From: Rhizobium herbae
GTDB taxonomy: Bacteria > Pseudomonadota > Alphaproteobacteria > Rhizobiales > Rhizobiaceae
DNA length: 64,000 nucleotides
Reading direction: 5' to 3'
Assembly (NCBI RefSeq): GCF_017873135.1
Contig: NZ_JAGGJV010000012.1
Coordinates: forward strand, 169,564-233,563
Position 1 is the stretch's first letter; each line of letters opens with the position of its first letter. Below are positions 36,861 to 45,598 of this stretch, piece after piece. A program made the translations under genes and the position numbers. The notes beneath the pieces are model-generated. The model was not told the origin of the DNA. It saw nothing but the letters and a program-made list of their open reading frames with translations, and searched no databases.

Positions 36861-37754
36861 ATGGCTGTCGTCGAAATCAAAACCACCGCGCCGCCGACCG
36901 GGCTTGCCGAGTTCTGGTTCTATTTCTCGCGCAACAAGGGCGCGGTGATCGGCCTCGTGGTCTTTACGATTATCCTGGTGCTGGCGATCTTCGCGCCGAT
37001 CGTCACGCCGCATAGTCCGAGCATCCAGAACCGCGACGTCCTTCTGCTGCCCCCGGCGCTGTCTGCGGGCGGGCAGTGGACCTACCTTCTGGGCACCGAT
37101 GCCGTCGGTCGCGATATCCTGTCCCGACTGATCTATGGCGCGCGTTTCTCGCTGTTCATCGGTCTCGTGGTCGTCACTCTTTCGGTCATTTCCGGCGTGC
37201 TCGTCGGCCTGGTCGCCGGCTATTTCCGCGGCCGCACCGATACGATCATCATGCGCGTCATGGATATCATCCTGGCCTTTCCGTCGCTGCTTCTGGCTCT
37301 CGTGCTGGTTGCCGTACTCGGCCCGGGCCTGCTGAACGCGATGATCGCCATCTCGCTCGTCAACCTGCCGCATTTCGTTCGGCTGACGCGGGCTGCGGTC
37401 ATGTCCGAACGCACCAAGGATTATGTCATCGCCTCCAGGGTCGCCGGTGCCGGCACTCTGCGACTGATGTTCCTGACCATCTTGCCGAATTGTCTCGCAC
37501 CGCTGATCGTCCAGGCGACGCTCGCCTTCTCGGCGGCGATCCTCGACGCGGCGGCCCTCGGCTTCCTCGGCATGGGCGCCCAGCCGCCGACGCCGGAATG
37601 GGGCACGATGCTGGCCGAAGCCCGCGAGTTCATCCAGCGCGCCTGGTGGGTCGTAACCTTCCCCGGCCTTGCCATTCTTATCACCGTCCTTGCCATCAAC
37701 CTGATGGGCGACGGCCTGCGCGATGCGCTTGATCCCAAGTTGAAGAGGTCATGA
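36861..37754 (+). CDS. dppC: Dipeptide ABC transporter permease
   Basis: 297-residue partner permease. OppC-type N-terminal region with FYFSRNKGAVIGLVVFTIIL, then LLGTDAVGRDILSRLIYGAR and the EAA-like loop TKDYVIASRVAGAGTLRLMF. The stop overlaps the next start (ATGA at 37751-37754). Confidence 0.93.
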   Translation: MAVVEIKTTAPPTGLAEFWFYFSRNKGAVIGLVVFTIILVLAIFAPIVTPHSPSIQNRDVLLLPPALSAGGQWTYLLGTDAVGRDILSRLIYGARFSLFIGLVVVTLSVISGVLVGLVAGYFRGRTDTIIMRVMDIILAFPSLLLALVLVAVLGPGLLNAMIAISLVNLPHFVRLTRAAVMSERTKDYVIASRVAGAGTLRLMFLTILPNCLAPLIVQATLAFSAAILDAAALGFLGMGAQPPTPEWGTMLAEAREFIQRAWWVVTFPGLAILITVLAINLMGDGLRDALDPKLKRS

Positions 37755-38608
37755 TGTCCCTTTTCGAAGTCGAAAATCTCGTCGTCGAATTCCAGACGGC
37801 TGCCGGCCCGTTCCGCGCCGTCGATGGCGTCTCGATGAAAGTCAATGCGGGCGAAGTGCTGGCGATCGTCGGAGAATCCGGTTCCGGCAAGTCGGTGTCG
37901 ATGCTGGCCGCCATGGGCCTCTTGCCCTGGACGGCGAAGGTTACCGCTGACAAGCTGCAGTTCAACGGCGTTGATCTTCTCGGTCTGTCGGCATCCGATC
38001 GGCGCACGATCGTCGGCAAGGACATTGCCATGATCTTTCAGGAACCGGTCGCCAGCCTCAATCCTTGCTTTACGGTCGGGTTCCAGATCGAGGAAGTGCT
38101 GCGCATTCATCTCGGTCTCGACAAGAAGGCCCGCCGGGCGCGCGCCATCGAGCTTTTCGACCTGGTCGGCATTCCCAATCCCGCCGAGCGGTTGAGCCAT
38201 TTCCCGCACCAGATGTCGGGTGGCCAGTGCCAGCGCGTCATGATCGCGATTGCGCTCTCCTGCAATCCGAAGCTTTTGATTGCCGACGAGCCGACCACGG
38301 CACTCGACGTGACCATCCAGAAGCAGATTCTCGATCTCCTGATGCGGCTCCAGGCAGAACATGGCATGGGCCTGATCATCATCACCCACAATATGGGTGT
38401 TGTTGCTGAAACCGCCGATCGTGTCATCGTCCAGTACAAGGGCCGCAAGATCGAGGAGGCGGATGTGCTGTCGCTGTTCGAGGCCCCGAAGAGCGAATAC
38501 ACGCGCGCACTTCTCTCCGCGCTTCCCGACAACGCCACCGGAGACCGTCTGCCGACGATCGCGGAATTCCTCAGTGACGACCAGATCTTTGCAGGAGCTG
38601 TTCGATGA
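37751..38608 (+). CDS. dppD: Dipeptide ABC transporter ATPase DppD (short form)
   Basis: 285-residue ATPase. Walker [10 protein letters not shown]-loop [10 protein letters not shown], signature MSGGQCQR and Walker [13 protein letters not shown] are intact. It stops soon after [11 protein letters not shown] and lacks the Cys-containing C-terminal extension (GCxFxxRCP) of the about 325-residue E. coli protein. ATG 37751 and 37754 are tandem. Its end overlaps dppF. Confidence 0.9.
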   Translation: MMSLFEVENLVVEFQTAAGPFRAVDGVSMKVNAGEVLAIVGESGSGKSVSMLAAMGLLPWTAKVTADKLQFNGVDLLGLSASDRRTIVGKDIAMIFQEPVASLNPCFTVGFQIEEVLRIHLGLDKKARRARAIELFDLVGIPNPAERLSHFPHQMSGGQCQRVMIAIALSCNPKLLIADEPTTALDVTIQKQILDLLMRLQAEHGMGLIIITHNMGVVAETADRVIVQYKGRKIEEADVLSLFEAPKSEYTRALLSALPDNATGDRLPTIAEFLSDDQIFAGAVR

Positions 38609-39432
38609 CCCATGTCCTCGAAGCCAGAAACCTCGTCCGCGATTATCAGATCCCGGGCAGCCTCCTCAAAAAAGGCAAGACCGTTCATGCCGTCAAGGGC
38701 GTGAGCTTTTCGGTCGACCAAGGCAAGACGCTGGCCATAGTCGGCGAAAGCGGCTGCGGAAAATCGACGCTTGCCCGCATCGTCACCATGATTGACCCTG
38801 CGACATCAGGCGACATGCTGATCGACGGTGTGAAGGTCGATATCGCCAAGGAGCGGCTGACGCCGGAAATGCGCCAGAAGGTCCAGATCGTCTTTCAGAA
38901 CCCCTACGGCACGCTCAACCCGCGCAAGAAGATCGGCGAAATCCTCACCGAACCGCTGATCATCAACACGAAGATGAAGGCGGACGAGCGGCAGGCCAAG
39001 GCCATGGCCATGTTGAAGAAGGTCGGCCTCGAGGAAAAGCACTACGGTCGCTATCCGCACATGTTTTCCGGCGGCCAGCGCCAGCGCGTCGCGATTGCCC
39101 GCGCCCTGATGCTCAACCCGCGGCTTCTGGTGCTGGACGAGCCGGTCTCGGCGCTCGACCTGTCGGTGCAGGCCCAGGTTCTCAACCTGCTTGCCGACCT
39201 ACAGGACGAATTCCAGCTGACCTACGTCTTCATCAGCCACGATTTGTCGGTGGTGCGCTACATCGCCGATGACGTGATGGTGATGTATTATGGCGAGGCC
39301 GTCGAATATGGCAGCCGCGAGGAAGTCTTCAGCGATCCGAAGCACAGCTACACAAGGACGCTTTTCGCCGCGACGCCCCGCGCCGATGTCGAAAGCATCA
39401 AGGCGCGCCTTGCCCGGAAAAATGCCGCCTGA
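38605..39432 (+). CDS. dppF: Dipeptide ABC transporter ATPase DppF (short form)
   Basis: 275-residue second ATPase. Walker [10 protein letters not shown]-loop [18 protein letters not shown], signature FSGGQRQR and Walker [12 protein letters not shown] are intact. Like dppD it ends after [10 protein letters not shown] and lacks the C-terminal Cys-rich extension. ATGA overlap with dppD. Last gene of the operon; no terminator was recognised after it. Confidence 0.92.
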   Translation: MTHVLEARNLVRDYQIPGSLLKKGKTVHAVKGVSFSVDQGKTLAIVGESGCGKSTLARIVTMIDPATSGDMLIDGVKVDIAKERLTPEMRQKVQIVFQNPYGTLNPRKKIGEILTEPLIINTKMKADERQAKAMAMLKKVGLEEKHYGRYPHMFSGGQRQRVAIARALMLNPRLLVLDEPVSALDLSVQAQVLNLLADLQDEFQLTYVFISHDLSVVRYIADDVMVMYYGEAVEYGSREEVFSDPKHSYTRTLFAATPRADVESIKARLARKNAA

Positions 39433-39553
39433 ATGATGCGCATTGGCTGCCGGGTTGTCGCAATGACGGTTCCACTGATTGGAAATCTGCGATAAAGCGC
39501 CAGCGTTACAACAATTCACATGCGGCCTGCCGCATTTTACGAGGAATATGAAA

Positions 39554-39898
39554 ATGGACATCAAACGCTTCGAAACCGGCCCGCGCATGAGCCAAGCTGT
39601 CGTGCACAATGGTACCGTCTATCTCGCCGGCCAGGTTGGTGAGGCAGGCTCGGATGTTGCAGAGCAGACCAAACAGGCTCTCGCATCCGTCGATCGTCTG
39701 TTGGCGCTCGCCGGCACCGACAAGTCCCGCATCCTGTCGGCCACCATCTGGCTCGCCGACATGGTCGACTTCCCGAAGATGAATGCCGTCTGGGATGCCT
39801 GGGCCTCGCAGGGCAACACGCCGGCTCGCGCGACTGGCGAAGCCAAGCTCGCAACCCCGGACTACCTCGTCGAAGTTATCGTGATCGCCGCTCTCTAG
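39554..39898 (+). CDS. RidA/YjgF/YER057c/UK114 family protein
   Basis: 114-residue RidA-like protein: MSQAVVHNGTVYLAGQVGE, ASVDRLLALAGTDKSRIL, WASQGNTPARATGEAKLATP. True RidA deaminates reactive enamines and imines with the Arg in PARAT. Members of the wider family act on other substrates. ATG 39554 is 8 bases from GAGGA; ATG 39548 is too close. Ends at its own terminator. Confidence 0.9.
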   Translation: MDIKRFETGPRMSQAVVHNGTVYLAGQVGEAGSDVAEQTKQALASVDRLLALAGTDKSRILSATIWLADMVDFPKMNAVWDAWASQGNTPARATGEAKLATPDYLVEVIVIAAL

Positions 39899-39920
39899 GA
39901 CCTGCGATTGTTCCATGAGA

Positions 39921-39952
39921 AAGCCGGCGCTTTCAACAGGTGCCGGCTTTTT
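39921..39952 (+). terminator. Rho-independent terminator after the RidA-family gene
   Basis: AAGCCGGC (39921-39928) pairs with GCCGGCTT (39942-39949), followed by T residues. Confidence 0.85.
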
Positions 39953-39964
39953 GCGTTCCAGCAA

Positions 39965-40351
39965 TCAGTTTCCAATGCGTGCGGTGCCGGTGTCGCCGTT
40001 GTCGCGAATCCATTTGACTTTGTCCGGACCGGTTTCCGTCAGGTCGAAACACATTGCCGATCCGTCATACCAGACCTTGAATTGCTGGCAGAGCTTGTCC
40101 GACTGTATCCACCAGTGGCCCTTGTCGGTTGGCTGGATGAATTTTCCCAGGCCCAGCGCCTTGCCACTGCCATCGACCTCGCCGGAAGGGTGGTAATTCA
40201 GCGGAAATTCTCCGCCCATCGGTGCTGCCAGATAGATCGTCTTGCCGATGATGAGGCTGCGGATATCTGCCTCCTTCATCTGATTGGCTTCGGCCGCTGC
40301 GGCAAGGCTGGAAATTGTCGTTCCCAGAAAGACAATGGCAATTTTGTGCAT
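39965..40351 (-). CDS. Putative periplasmic protein of unknown function
   Basis: 128 residues with a signal peptide (MHKIAIVFLGTTISSLAAAA). The mature part has YHPSGEVDGSGKALGLGKF, GHWWIQSDKLCQQFKVWYDG and two Cys that could form a disulphide. This length and pattern recall small rhizobial periplasmic proteins with a beta-sandwich, but no named family is claimed. An ATG at 40363 is the longer alternative start. It diverges from the small membrane gene at 40520. Confidence 0.65.
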   Translation of the reverse strand: MHKIAIVFLGTTISSLAAAAEANQMKEADIRSLIIGKTIYLAAPMGGEFPLNYHPSGEVDGSGKALGLGKFIQPTDKGHWWIQSDKLCQQFKVWYDGSAMCFDLTETGPDKVKWIRDNGDTGTARIGN

Positions 40352-40446
40352 GACAGTCTCCATCGCGTTGCACTCGATACGTCGTGCTCAGCAATTGGAT
40401 CACTCGATCTACGTCCAATGTTTCGCGATGTTCAACGCAAGGGTAT

Positions 40447-40471
40447 GGAACAATTCCTGCCTCTCCGCGTT
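40447..40471 (+). promoter_or_regulatory. EcfG-type promoter (exact)
   Basis: GGAAC at 40447-40451, 16-base spacer, CGTT at 40468-40471, 49 bases before the start of the small membrane gene at 40520. Confidence 0.75.
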
Positions 40472-40519
40472 AGACTACGCATTCTTCTGGAATGCTCTCC
40501 AACAACGAAGGAATGTGCC

Positions 40520-40690
40520 ATGCTGTACTGGTTGCCAAGGCTATGCCTGTTCCTGCTCATCGGCGCGGTTCTGGGCTTGGGTATTCTGCCGGCGACGTCT
40601 GAAGACATCGCCAGCACATTGATCGTCGTGATTTTGGGCCTCGGCCTATTCTCCCTGACGCTCCACGTTTTCCCCCCGGAACGCTACTGA
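40520..40690 (+). CDS. Small two-helix membrane protein
   Basis: 56 residues: helix LPRLCLFLLIGAVLGLGIL, a short polar turn, then helix STLIVVILGLGLFSLTLHVF. No family was recognised. AAGGA lies 7 bases before the ATG. It is preceded by an exact EcfG promoter, so it is probably a general-stress membrane peptide. The longer open frame to 39908 is a shadow. Confidence 0.7.
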   Translation: MLYWLPRLCLFLLIGAVLGLGILPATSEDIASTLIVVILGLGLFSLTLHVFPPERY

Positions 40691-40815
40691 CCCGTCCGGC
40701 GAAAGCAGGCGACAAAACGGTTTCATCTTTTGGATCGACGTTTTTGGCGCGGTCGAACTCGACCCTATCTGAAAAGCCTGCTTGAGTATCTGCAATGCCG
40801 GCCAATATGGGTGCG

Positions 40816-40840
40816 GGAACCTTTTCGTAAGCGACGAGTT
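40816..40840 (+). promoter_or_regulatory. Near-match EcfG promoter
   Basis: GGAAC at 40816-40820, 16-base spacer, AGTT at 40837-40840 (one mismatch). Upstream of the AI-2E family transporter. Confidence 0.35.
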
Positions 40841-40950
40841 AATAGCCGTTACACGCCGGTGCTGCCTCTGCTCCGGCGTTTTCCGCATATTGATCTCATT
40901 CGTCCGTTCGGCAGAGACCGTTGCGGACCGGGCACATGGAGAGACGGAAG

Positions 40951-42078
40951 ATGAGTGCTGCCTTGCCGGGGAGTGGGATTTTCAAGAAGCGAAAACAGGC
41001 GGAGGCAGAGGCACAGGTGGCTGCGGCGGACATTCCGGAAACGTCGCCGAAAACAGGGCTCGACCTGGTGGTTGCCTGGAGTGTTGTCGGAACATTCGTC
41101 ATCCTTGCTTCAACGGCCATCTATATGATGGAAGCCATTCTGATGCCGGTAACCCTTGCCATCGTCATCGGCATGGTACTGGGGCTTGCCGCGGATCGGC
41201 TGGCGCGATTCGGATTGCCTCCCGTACTCGGCGGGTTGCTTCTGGCGATCATTTTCGTCGTCGGCATTTTCTTTCTGATCAACACGCTGATCGAGCCCCT
41301 GACGTCGCTGGCGGGCCAGGCGCCCGGTATCCTTGAGCGGGCCATCGAGCGCATCCTTCCCTATATCCAGCGGTTCGAATGGGCAAAGACTGCGATTGCC
41401 GGCACCGACGAAAAAGCCGTCACCGACGTTGCCATCCAGAACGCCGGCGCCATGCTCGGGCTTGTTGCCGCCGGTGTCACGCCCGCCTTTATCCAGACGC
41501 TGATTTTCCTTGCGGCACTCGGGCTTTTCCTGGTGGGGCGTGCGCATTTGCGCAAGACGATCATCCTCGCCTTTGCGACGCGCGACCGGCGGCTTGCCGC
41601 GATCCGGATCATGAACGCGACGGAAAATGCGGTTGGGTTCTATTTTTCGACGGCCGGCATCATTTACATGATACTCGGGACGATCACCGTAGCGATTGCC
41701 TTTGTCGGCGGCCTGACAATGGCGCCGCTCTGGGGATTGTTCGCCTTCGTGTCGAGCTTCATTCCCTATCTCGGCGTCACGATCATGACGGTAGCGTTGC
41801 TCTGCGCCGGGTTGATGACCCATGATGCGCTGCTGCTGGCGCTCGCTCCCGCCGCGGCCTTCTTCCTGCTGCATCTGGTGATGGAAAACCTGGTGACCCC
41901 GGCGATCCTGGGGCACCGGCTGGAGATCAATCCGTTCCTGATCTTCCTTGCGATCATCTTCTGGACCTGGATGTGGGGCGCCGTCGGCGCCATGCTGGCC
42001 CTGCCGCTTTCGCTGATCGCCATGACCATCTTCAATGAGGTCCGTACTCAACCGCCCGAGCGGCAATTGCCCGCGTGA
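40951..42078 (+). CDS. AI-2E family transporter (membrane protein)
   Basis: 375-residue polytopic protein with about seven hydrophobic segments and the family signature region SSFIPYLGVTIMTVALLCAG plus ENLVTPAILGHRLEINPFLI. Members include the AI-2 exporter TqsA and Na+/H+ antiporters, so substrate is open. ATG 40951 is chosen (GGAG 10 bases upstream). A hydrophilic Lys/Ala/Glu tail fills the first 40 residues. Lies in the stress-gene block. Confidence 0.85.
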   Translation: MSAALPGSGIFKKRKQAEAEAQVAAADIPETSPKTGLDLVVAWSVVGTFVILASTAIYMMEAILMPVTLAIVIGMVLGLAADRLARFGLPPVLGGLLLAIIFVVGIFFLINTLIEPLTSLAGQAPGILERAIERILPYIQRFEWAKTAIAGTDEKAVTDVAIQNAGAMLGLVAAGVTPAFIQTLIFLAALGLFLVGRAHLRKTIILAFATRDRRLAAIRIMNATENAVGFYFSTAGIIYMILGTITVAIAFVGGLTMAPLWGLFAFVSSFIPYLGVTIMTVALLCAGLMTHDALLLALAPAAAFFLLHLVMENLVTPAILGHRLEINPFLIFLAIIFWTWMWGAVGAMLALPLSLIAMTIFNEVRTQPPERQLPA

Positions 42079-42146
42079 ACACCGAGTCGGAATAACCTTG
42101 GCCCGGATCGATCTAGATCCGTGCATGGCAACGGAAAGACAAAAGC

Positions 42147-43394
42147 ATGCCTCCAACGCTCGATCCCCTCGGTACGGTGCAGGATGATCTTCATGGAGGT
42201 CGTGCCCCATGGGGCAGGGGTTTTCGGCCGCCCCGCAATGTCCGCCTGTTGGAAAGCATGAAGACCGATGTGCTCATCGTCGGCGGGGGGATCACCGGAT
42301 CGCTTGCCGCCCAGCATCTGGCGGCGCGTGGGGTGGATGTCACGATCATCGATCGCGAGCAGCCGGGCCTTGGCAGTACGGCTGCGAGCACGGCGATGCT
42401 GCAATGGGAAATCGATTGTACGCTCGGCGAACTGAGTGAATTCTACGGTTTCGACCGGGCGGCCTCTCTCTATCGCCGAAGCGCTGCCGCCGTGCAGGGC
42501 CTGACCGGTCTCGTCGGCGCGCTGGGTTTCGATTGCGTTTTCCGGCCACGCTCGACACTGTATATCGCCGCCGGCGAGGTAGGGCCTGCGGCGCTGCGCG
42601 AAGAGCATCTCCTGCGTCAGCGCGCTGGCTTGCCGGGCATGTTGCTTGATCACGCCGAACTCTTGTCCCGCTTCGGTATCGACCGTGCCGCCGCCATCCT
42701 GTCGCCGGGAGCCGCCGACGCCGATCCTATGCTTCTCTCCTGGGGACTGTTGCGCGATGCCGCGGCGCGTGGTGCGCGGCTTATCGATGCGATGGCGACA
42801 GCCTATCATGATGCACCGGGTGCTGTGACGGTCGAGACCGACGGCCCGTTCGTCATCGAGGCACGACATGTCATTCTGGCCACGGGATATGTCATGCCCG
42901 ATTTCGTCAAGAGCGAGATCCATCGGACGGCGTCAAGCTGGGCGATCGCGACCACCCCGCAGGCGCCCGGCAGCCTCTGGCCGGGCAGCGAACTGATCTG
43001 GGAGGCGTCGGAAAATTACAACTATGCGCGCACCACGGCGGATGGACGGATCATCATCGGCGGCGGAGACGACGATACGGTTGATCCCACTGAGCGCGAC
43101 AGCAAGATGCCGGAAAAAGCGGCGGCGCTCATCGACGATCTCGTCAAGCTCTGGCCCGCCGCCCAACCGGTCGTCGATTATTCCTGGTCCGGCGCATTCG
43201 GCGAGACGGAGGACGGCCTGCCGCTGATCGGTGTCGTTCCCGGCATGCCGCGCATTCTTGCCGCCTATGGTTACGGCGGCAACGGCATTACCTTCAGCTT
43301 CATGGCATCGCGCATGCTGGCCGAACTGTGCGCCGGCCACCGGGAAGACTGGTTCGATGCCTTTGCAATCGACCGGCCTTCGCCTGCCGGATAA
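42147..43394 (+). CDS. FAD-dependent oxidoreductase (DAO family)
   Basis: 415-residue flavoprotein. The dinucleotide-binding motif VLIVGGGITGSLAAQHLAAR starts near residue 42 and the C-terminal FAD contact is GYGGNGITFSFMASRML. The Rieske domain found in some relatives is absent. Substrate is an amine or amino acid by family, but not assignable. An ATG at residue 38 (MKTDVLIVGGG) is an alternative start that would remove a non-conserved leader. Confidence 0.82.
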   Translation: MPPTLDPLGTVQDDLHGGRAPWGRGFRPPRNVRLLESMKTDVLIVGGGITGSLAAQHLAARGVDVTIIDREQPGLGSTAASTAMLQWEIDCTLGELSEFYGFDRAASLYRRSAAAVQGLTGLVGALGFDCVFRPRSTLYIAAGEVGPAALREEHLLRQRAGLPGMLLDHAELLSRFGIDRAAAILSPGAADADPMLLSWGLLRDAAARGARLIDAMATAYHDAPGAVTVETDGPFVIEARHVILATGYVMPDFVKSEIHRTASSWAIATTPQAPGSLWPGSELIWEASENYNYARTTADGRIIIGGGDDDTVDPTERDSKMPEKAAALIDDLVKLWPAAQPVVDYSWSGAFGETEDGLPLIGVVPGMPRILAAYGYGGNGITFSFMASRMLAELCAGHREDWFDAFAIDRPSPAG

Positions 43395-43398
43395 CCCG

Positions 43399-44196
43399 TC
43401 AGCGTTTGCCGGCGCGGGCGTTCTCGTCGAAGAACAGGGCCTGGCTGATCAGGGCCTTGACCATTTCCGGATTGAACGGCTTGGTCACCAGGAAGGCCGG
43501 CTCGGGCTTCGTTCCCGTCAGCAGCCGCTCCGGAAACGCGGTGATGAAGATCACCGGGATCGTCGCGCTCTTCAGGATCTCGTTGACCGCGTCGATGCCT
43601 GAGCTGCCGTCGGCGAGCTGGATGTCGGCGAGAATCATCTTTGGCGCGGTCTTTTCAAAAAGCGCAATCGCTTCGCCGTAGGTTCTTGCCACGCCTGCGA
43701 CCTTGTGGCCAAGGCTGGTCACCATGTCTTCGATATCCATGGCAATCAGCGGTTCGTCTTCGATGATCAGGATTTCGGTGGCGACCTGTCTGGAGATATC
43801 TTCCGAAGCTTCCCGCAGCAATGCCGCGGCTTCGACATCCGTGACACCGAGGATTTCGGCCGCTTCATCCGGGGTAAAGCCTTCGACGGCGACCAGCAGA
43901 AAGGCCTTGCGGGCCGCCGGCGGGATCACAGAAAGGTTTGCCGCCGCGCGCGCTTCCCAGCCGAAGGGCGAAGCGGTGGCGGGCAGATCGACCGTGAGCG
44001 TATCGAACAGCGAGGAGAACAGCTTGAAAAGGTTGACCCGGTCGTTGGCGCCTTGCGGAAAAAGCGTGATATCGGCGATCAGCGCTTCCAGTACGGCGGC
44101 CACATAGGCGTCGCCGGACGTTTGCGATCCAGTCACCGCACGGGAAAAACGTCGCAGATAGGGAAGATGGGCTGCGATCCGCATGGAAAGTGACAT
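43399..44196 (-). CDS. phyR: General stress response anti-anti-sigma factor PhyR
   Basis: 265-residue PhyR. Residues 1-135 are an ECF-sigma-like domain (VNLFKLFSSLFDTL; AARKAFLLVAVEGFTPDEAA) and 140-260 a receiver with IIEDEPLIAMD, phospho-acceptor Asp in ILADIQLADGSSG and Lys in VTKPFNP. When phosphorylated it captures NepR and frees sigma EcfG. GAAGGA is 8 bases before the ATG. Divergent from nepR, the usual layout, but ecfG is not beside nepR here. Confidence 0.95.
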   Translation of the reverse strand: MSLSMRIAAHLPYLRRFSRAVTGSQTSGDAYVAAVLEALIADITLFPQGANDRVNLFKLFSSLFDTLTVDLPATASPFGWEARAAANLSVIPPAARKAFLLVAVEGFTPDEAAEILGVTDVEAAALLREASEDISRQVATEILIIEDEPLIAMDIEDMVTSLGHKVAGVARTYGEAIALFEKTAPKMILADIQLADGSSGIDAVNEILKSATIPVIFITAFPERLLTGTKPEPAFLVTKPFNPEMVKALISQALFFDENARAGKR

Positions 44197-44445
44197 TTAG
44201 GACTTCCTTCAGTATGATGGCGCCGAGATTTGTCGGTGTCGGACGCTATCGCGAGTCGAAACGTGGCATTGGTTTGAACATGTTTTATGGTTTATGGGAA
44301 GTTTCCGGGCCGAACCAATTGTATGCGGGCGGAAGCGAAACCCCTGAAAATTTGGAATATAGCAACGTTTTAAGTGTACCAAAGGGAAGCGTGAAGGCGT
44401 TGCAGCGTGGCGATCGCCGTTGCGGGCTCAGGAGTAAAACTGTCG

Positions 44446-44646
44446 ATGAGTGACATCCCGGAAAATCAGCGGCGTGCCGGTATGGCGGGCAGGGCAGGTG
44501 GTGGCCTCGCAGACCCCAACAACCAGATCGCTTCCAAACTGAAAGCCCTCTACAGCGCAGTCGAGCGGGAACCCATTCCCGACATGTTTCTTGATCTTCT
44601 CGAAAAACTCGACAAGGCCGAGCAGATCGGCAAGTCGCAGCTCTGA
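44446..44646 (+). CDS. nepR: Anti-sigma factor NepR
   Basis: 66-residue NepR with the diagnostic core IASKLKALYSAVEREPIPDM followed by FLDLLEKLDKAE. It holds EcfG inactive until phosphorylated PhyR binds it. AGGAG at 44430-44434 precedes the ATG; an extended frame from 44407 lacks support. It is followed by a perfect terminator rather than by ecfG, so it is a single-gene transcript. Confidence 0.93.
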   Translation: MSDIPENQRRAGMAGRAGGGLADPNNQIASKLKALYSAVEREPIPDMFLDLLEKLDKAEQIGKSQL

Positions 44647-44702
44647 CGCATGCTGCTGACAGTCGCCGGCTGGTTTGATCAATCTCATCTGTCAGAACGT
44701 GA

Positions 44703-44727
44703 AAAACGGGCCGTAGCCCGTTTTCCT
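44703..44727 (+). terminator. Rho-independent terminator of nepR
   Basis: AAAACGGGC (44703-44711), loop CGTA, GCCCGTTTT (44716-44724). The A/T ends make it usable from both strands, so it may also end the convergent lipoprotein gene. Confidence 0.88.
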
Positions 44728-44753
44728 GTCTTTAGACTATGTTGCTGTCGCGA

Positions 44754-45002
44754 TCAGCAAGCTGCCGTATAACGGCGGCCATAGCGGTCGCGATAGACGC
44801 AACGACCGGGCTCGTTGGCATTGCCGATCAAGGCGCCTGCAACACCACCGACGGCAGCACCCACAGCGGCGCCGCGGACATTGCCCGTCGCTACCCCACC
44901 GATGATGGCGCCGGAAGCGGCACCGATACCGGCTCCCTTTTCCGTCTGGGAGCAGGCTGCAAGCGGAAGAATAAGGGCTGCTGCGAGAAGAATCTTTTTC
45001 AT
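44754..45002 (-). CDS. Glycine-zipper lipoprotein (YMGG-like)
   Basis: 82 residues: signal and lipobox LPLAAC, then a glycine zipper (GAGIGAASGAIIGGVATGNV, GAAVGAAVGGVAGALIG) and a short basic tail RDRYGRRYTAAC. Such 17-kDa-antigen-like lipoproteins sit in the outer membrane. ATG 45002 chosen; a longer frame to 45026 adds a non-signal leader. It lies between nepR and a DUF3309 gene. Confidence 0.82.
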   Translation of the reverse strand: MKKILLAAALILPLAACSQTEKGAGIGAASGAIIGGVATGNVRGAAVGAAVGGVAGALIGNANEPGRCVYRDRYGRRYTAAC

Positions 45003-45058
45003 GACTGGTTCCTTTTCAAGGGGCATTAATGGTCAAACGGGAAAAGCACTGCGGCCGA

Positions 45059-45214
45059 TCAGATACGGCCCATGAGGACGAGGACGAGGAGGATCACGAC
45101 AACCAGTCCGAGACCGCCCGAGGGTCCGTAGCCCCAGTTGCGGCTATGGCCCCAGTTCGGGAGCGCACCGACCAGCAACAGCACCAAGACAATCAGCAGA
45201 ATTGTACCGAGCAT
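45059..45214 (-). CDS. DUF3309 family small membrane protein
   Basis: 51 residues, below the usual ORF size cut: MLGTILLIVLVLLLVGALPN, then WGHSRNWGYGPSGGLG and a second hydrophobic run VVVILLVLVLMGRI. GAGGA precedes the ATG at 45214. Function unknown; the family is often under stress control. An exact EcfG promoter at 45269-45293 points into it. Confidence 0.85.
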   Translation of the reverse strand: MLGTILLIVLVLLLVGALPNWGHSRNWGYGPSGGLGLVVVILLVLVLMGRI

Positions 45215-45268
45215 GATATTTCCTCTTCGGGTTCAGGCCTCTGGCGGGCCACGGGGTTCTGCTGCGAC

Positions 45269-45293
45269 AACGTCTGTCACACAATTTTGTTCC
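45269..45293 (-). promoter_or_regulatory. EcfG-type promoter (exact) for the DUF3309 gene
   Basis: On the minus strand GGAAC (45293-45289), 16-base spacer, CGTT (45272-45269), 54 bases from the start codon. Confidence 0.75.
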
Positions 45294-45492
45294 GGCGGAC
45301 AATTCTGATTGAAGCCGGGCTGTGAGCGTGTTCGCAAAAGAACGGGTGCGCGCAAATGTAAGTAAGAAATTACTTACCTATTCCGTCGGCAGACCGAACA
45401 GCAAATTGATCGGCGGCGGAACCGTTTGCTGGTCCTTGCCCGCCTCGTCCGGGTCATTTTCTAACTGGCATCAAGTGAGCTGGATAAAATTC

Positions 45493-45517
45493 GGAACAAA
45501 ACCCGGAGGGCTCCGTT
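45493..45517 (+). promoter_or_regulatory. EcfG-type promoter (exact) for the PRC-barrel gene
   Basis: GGAAC at 45493-45497, 16-base spacer, CGTT at 45514-45517, 81 bases before the start codon. Confidence 0.75.
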
Positions 45518-45598
45518 TCCCGAGGGCAATCACAGCCGGCAGAACACCGGCTTTTCCGCCGGACAGGCTTTATCCCGACTTGCATGAAGGAGTACACA

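Larger units (their letters stand above)
45215..45598. other. Divergent stress promoter region
   Basis: 384 bases between the DUF3309 gene and the PRC-barrel gene. It holds two exact EcfG promoters facing away from each other (45269-45293 and 45493-45517), about 200 bases apart. No other ORF was supported. Confidence 0.7.

Noticed and set aside
35826..37373. 515-codon minus-strand frame across dppB/dppC
   Set aside because: Arg/Asp/His/Gln-rich shadow of two permease genes with clear signatures.
39908..40519. Long plus-strand frame leading into the small membrane gene
   Set aside because: Runs antisense to the periplasmic-protein gene and through an EcfG promoter; RBS and hydrophobic pattern support ATG 40520.
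44197..44445. Search for an EcfG promoter between phyR and nepR
   Set aside because: Only GGAA- and CGTT-like fragments with wrong spacing (for example GGAAT-N7-CGTT near 44352) were found; none is acceptable.
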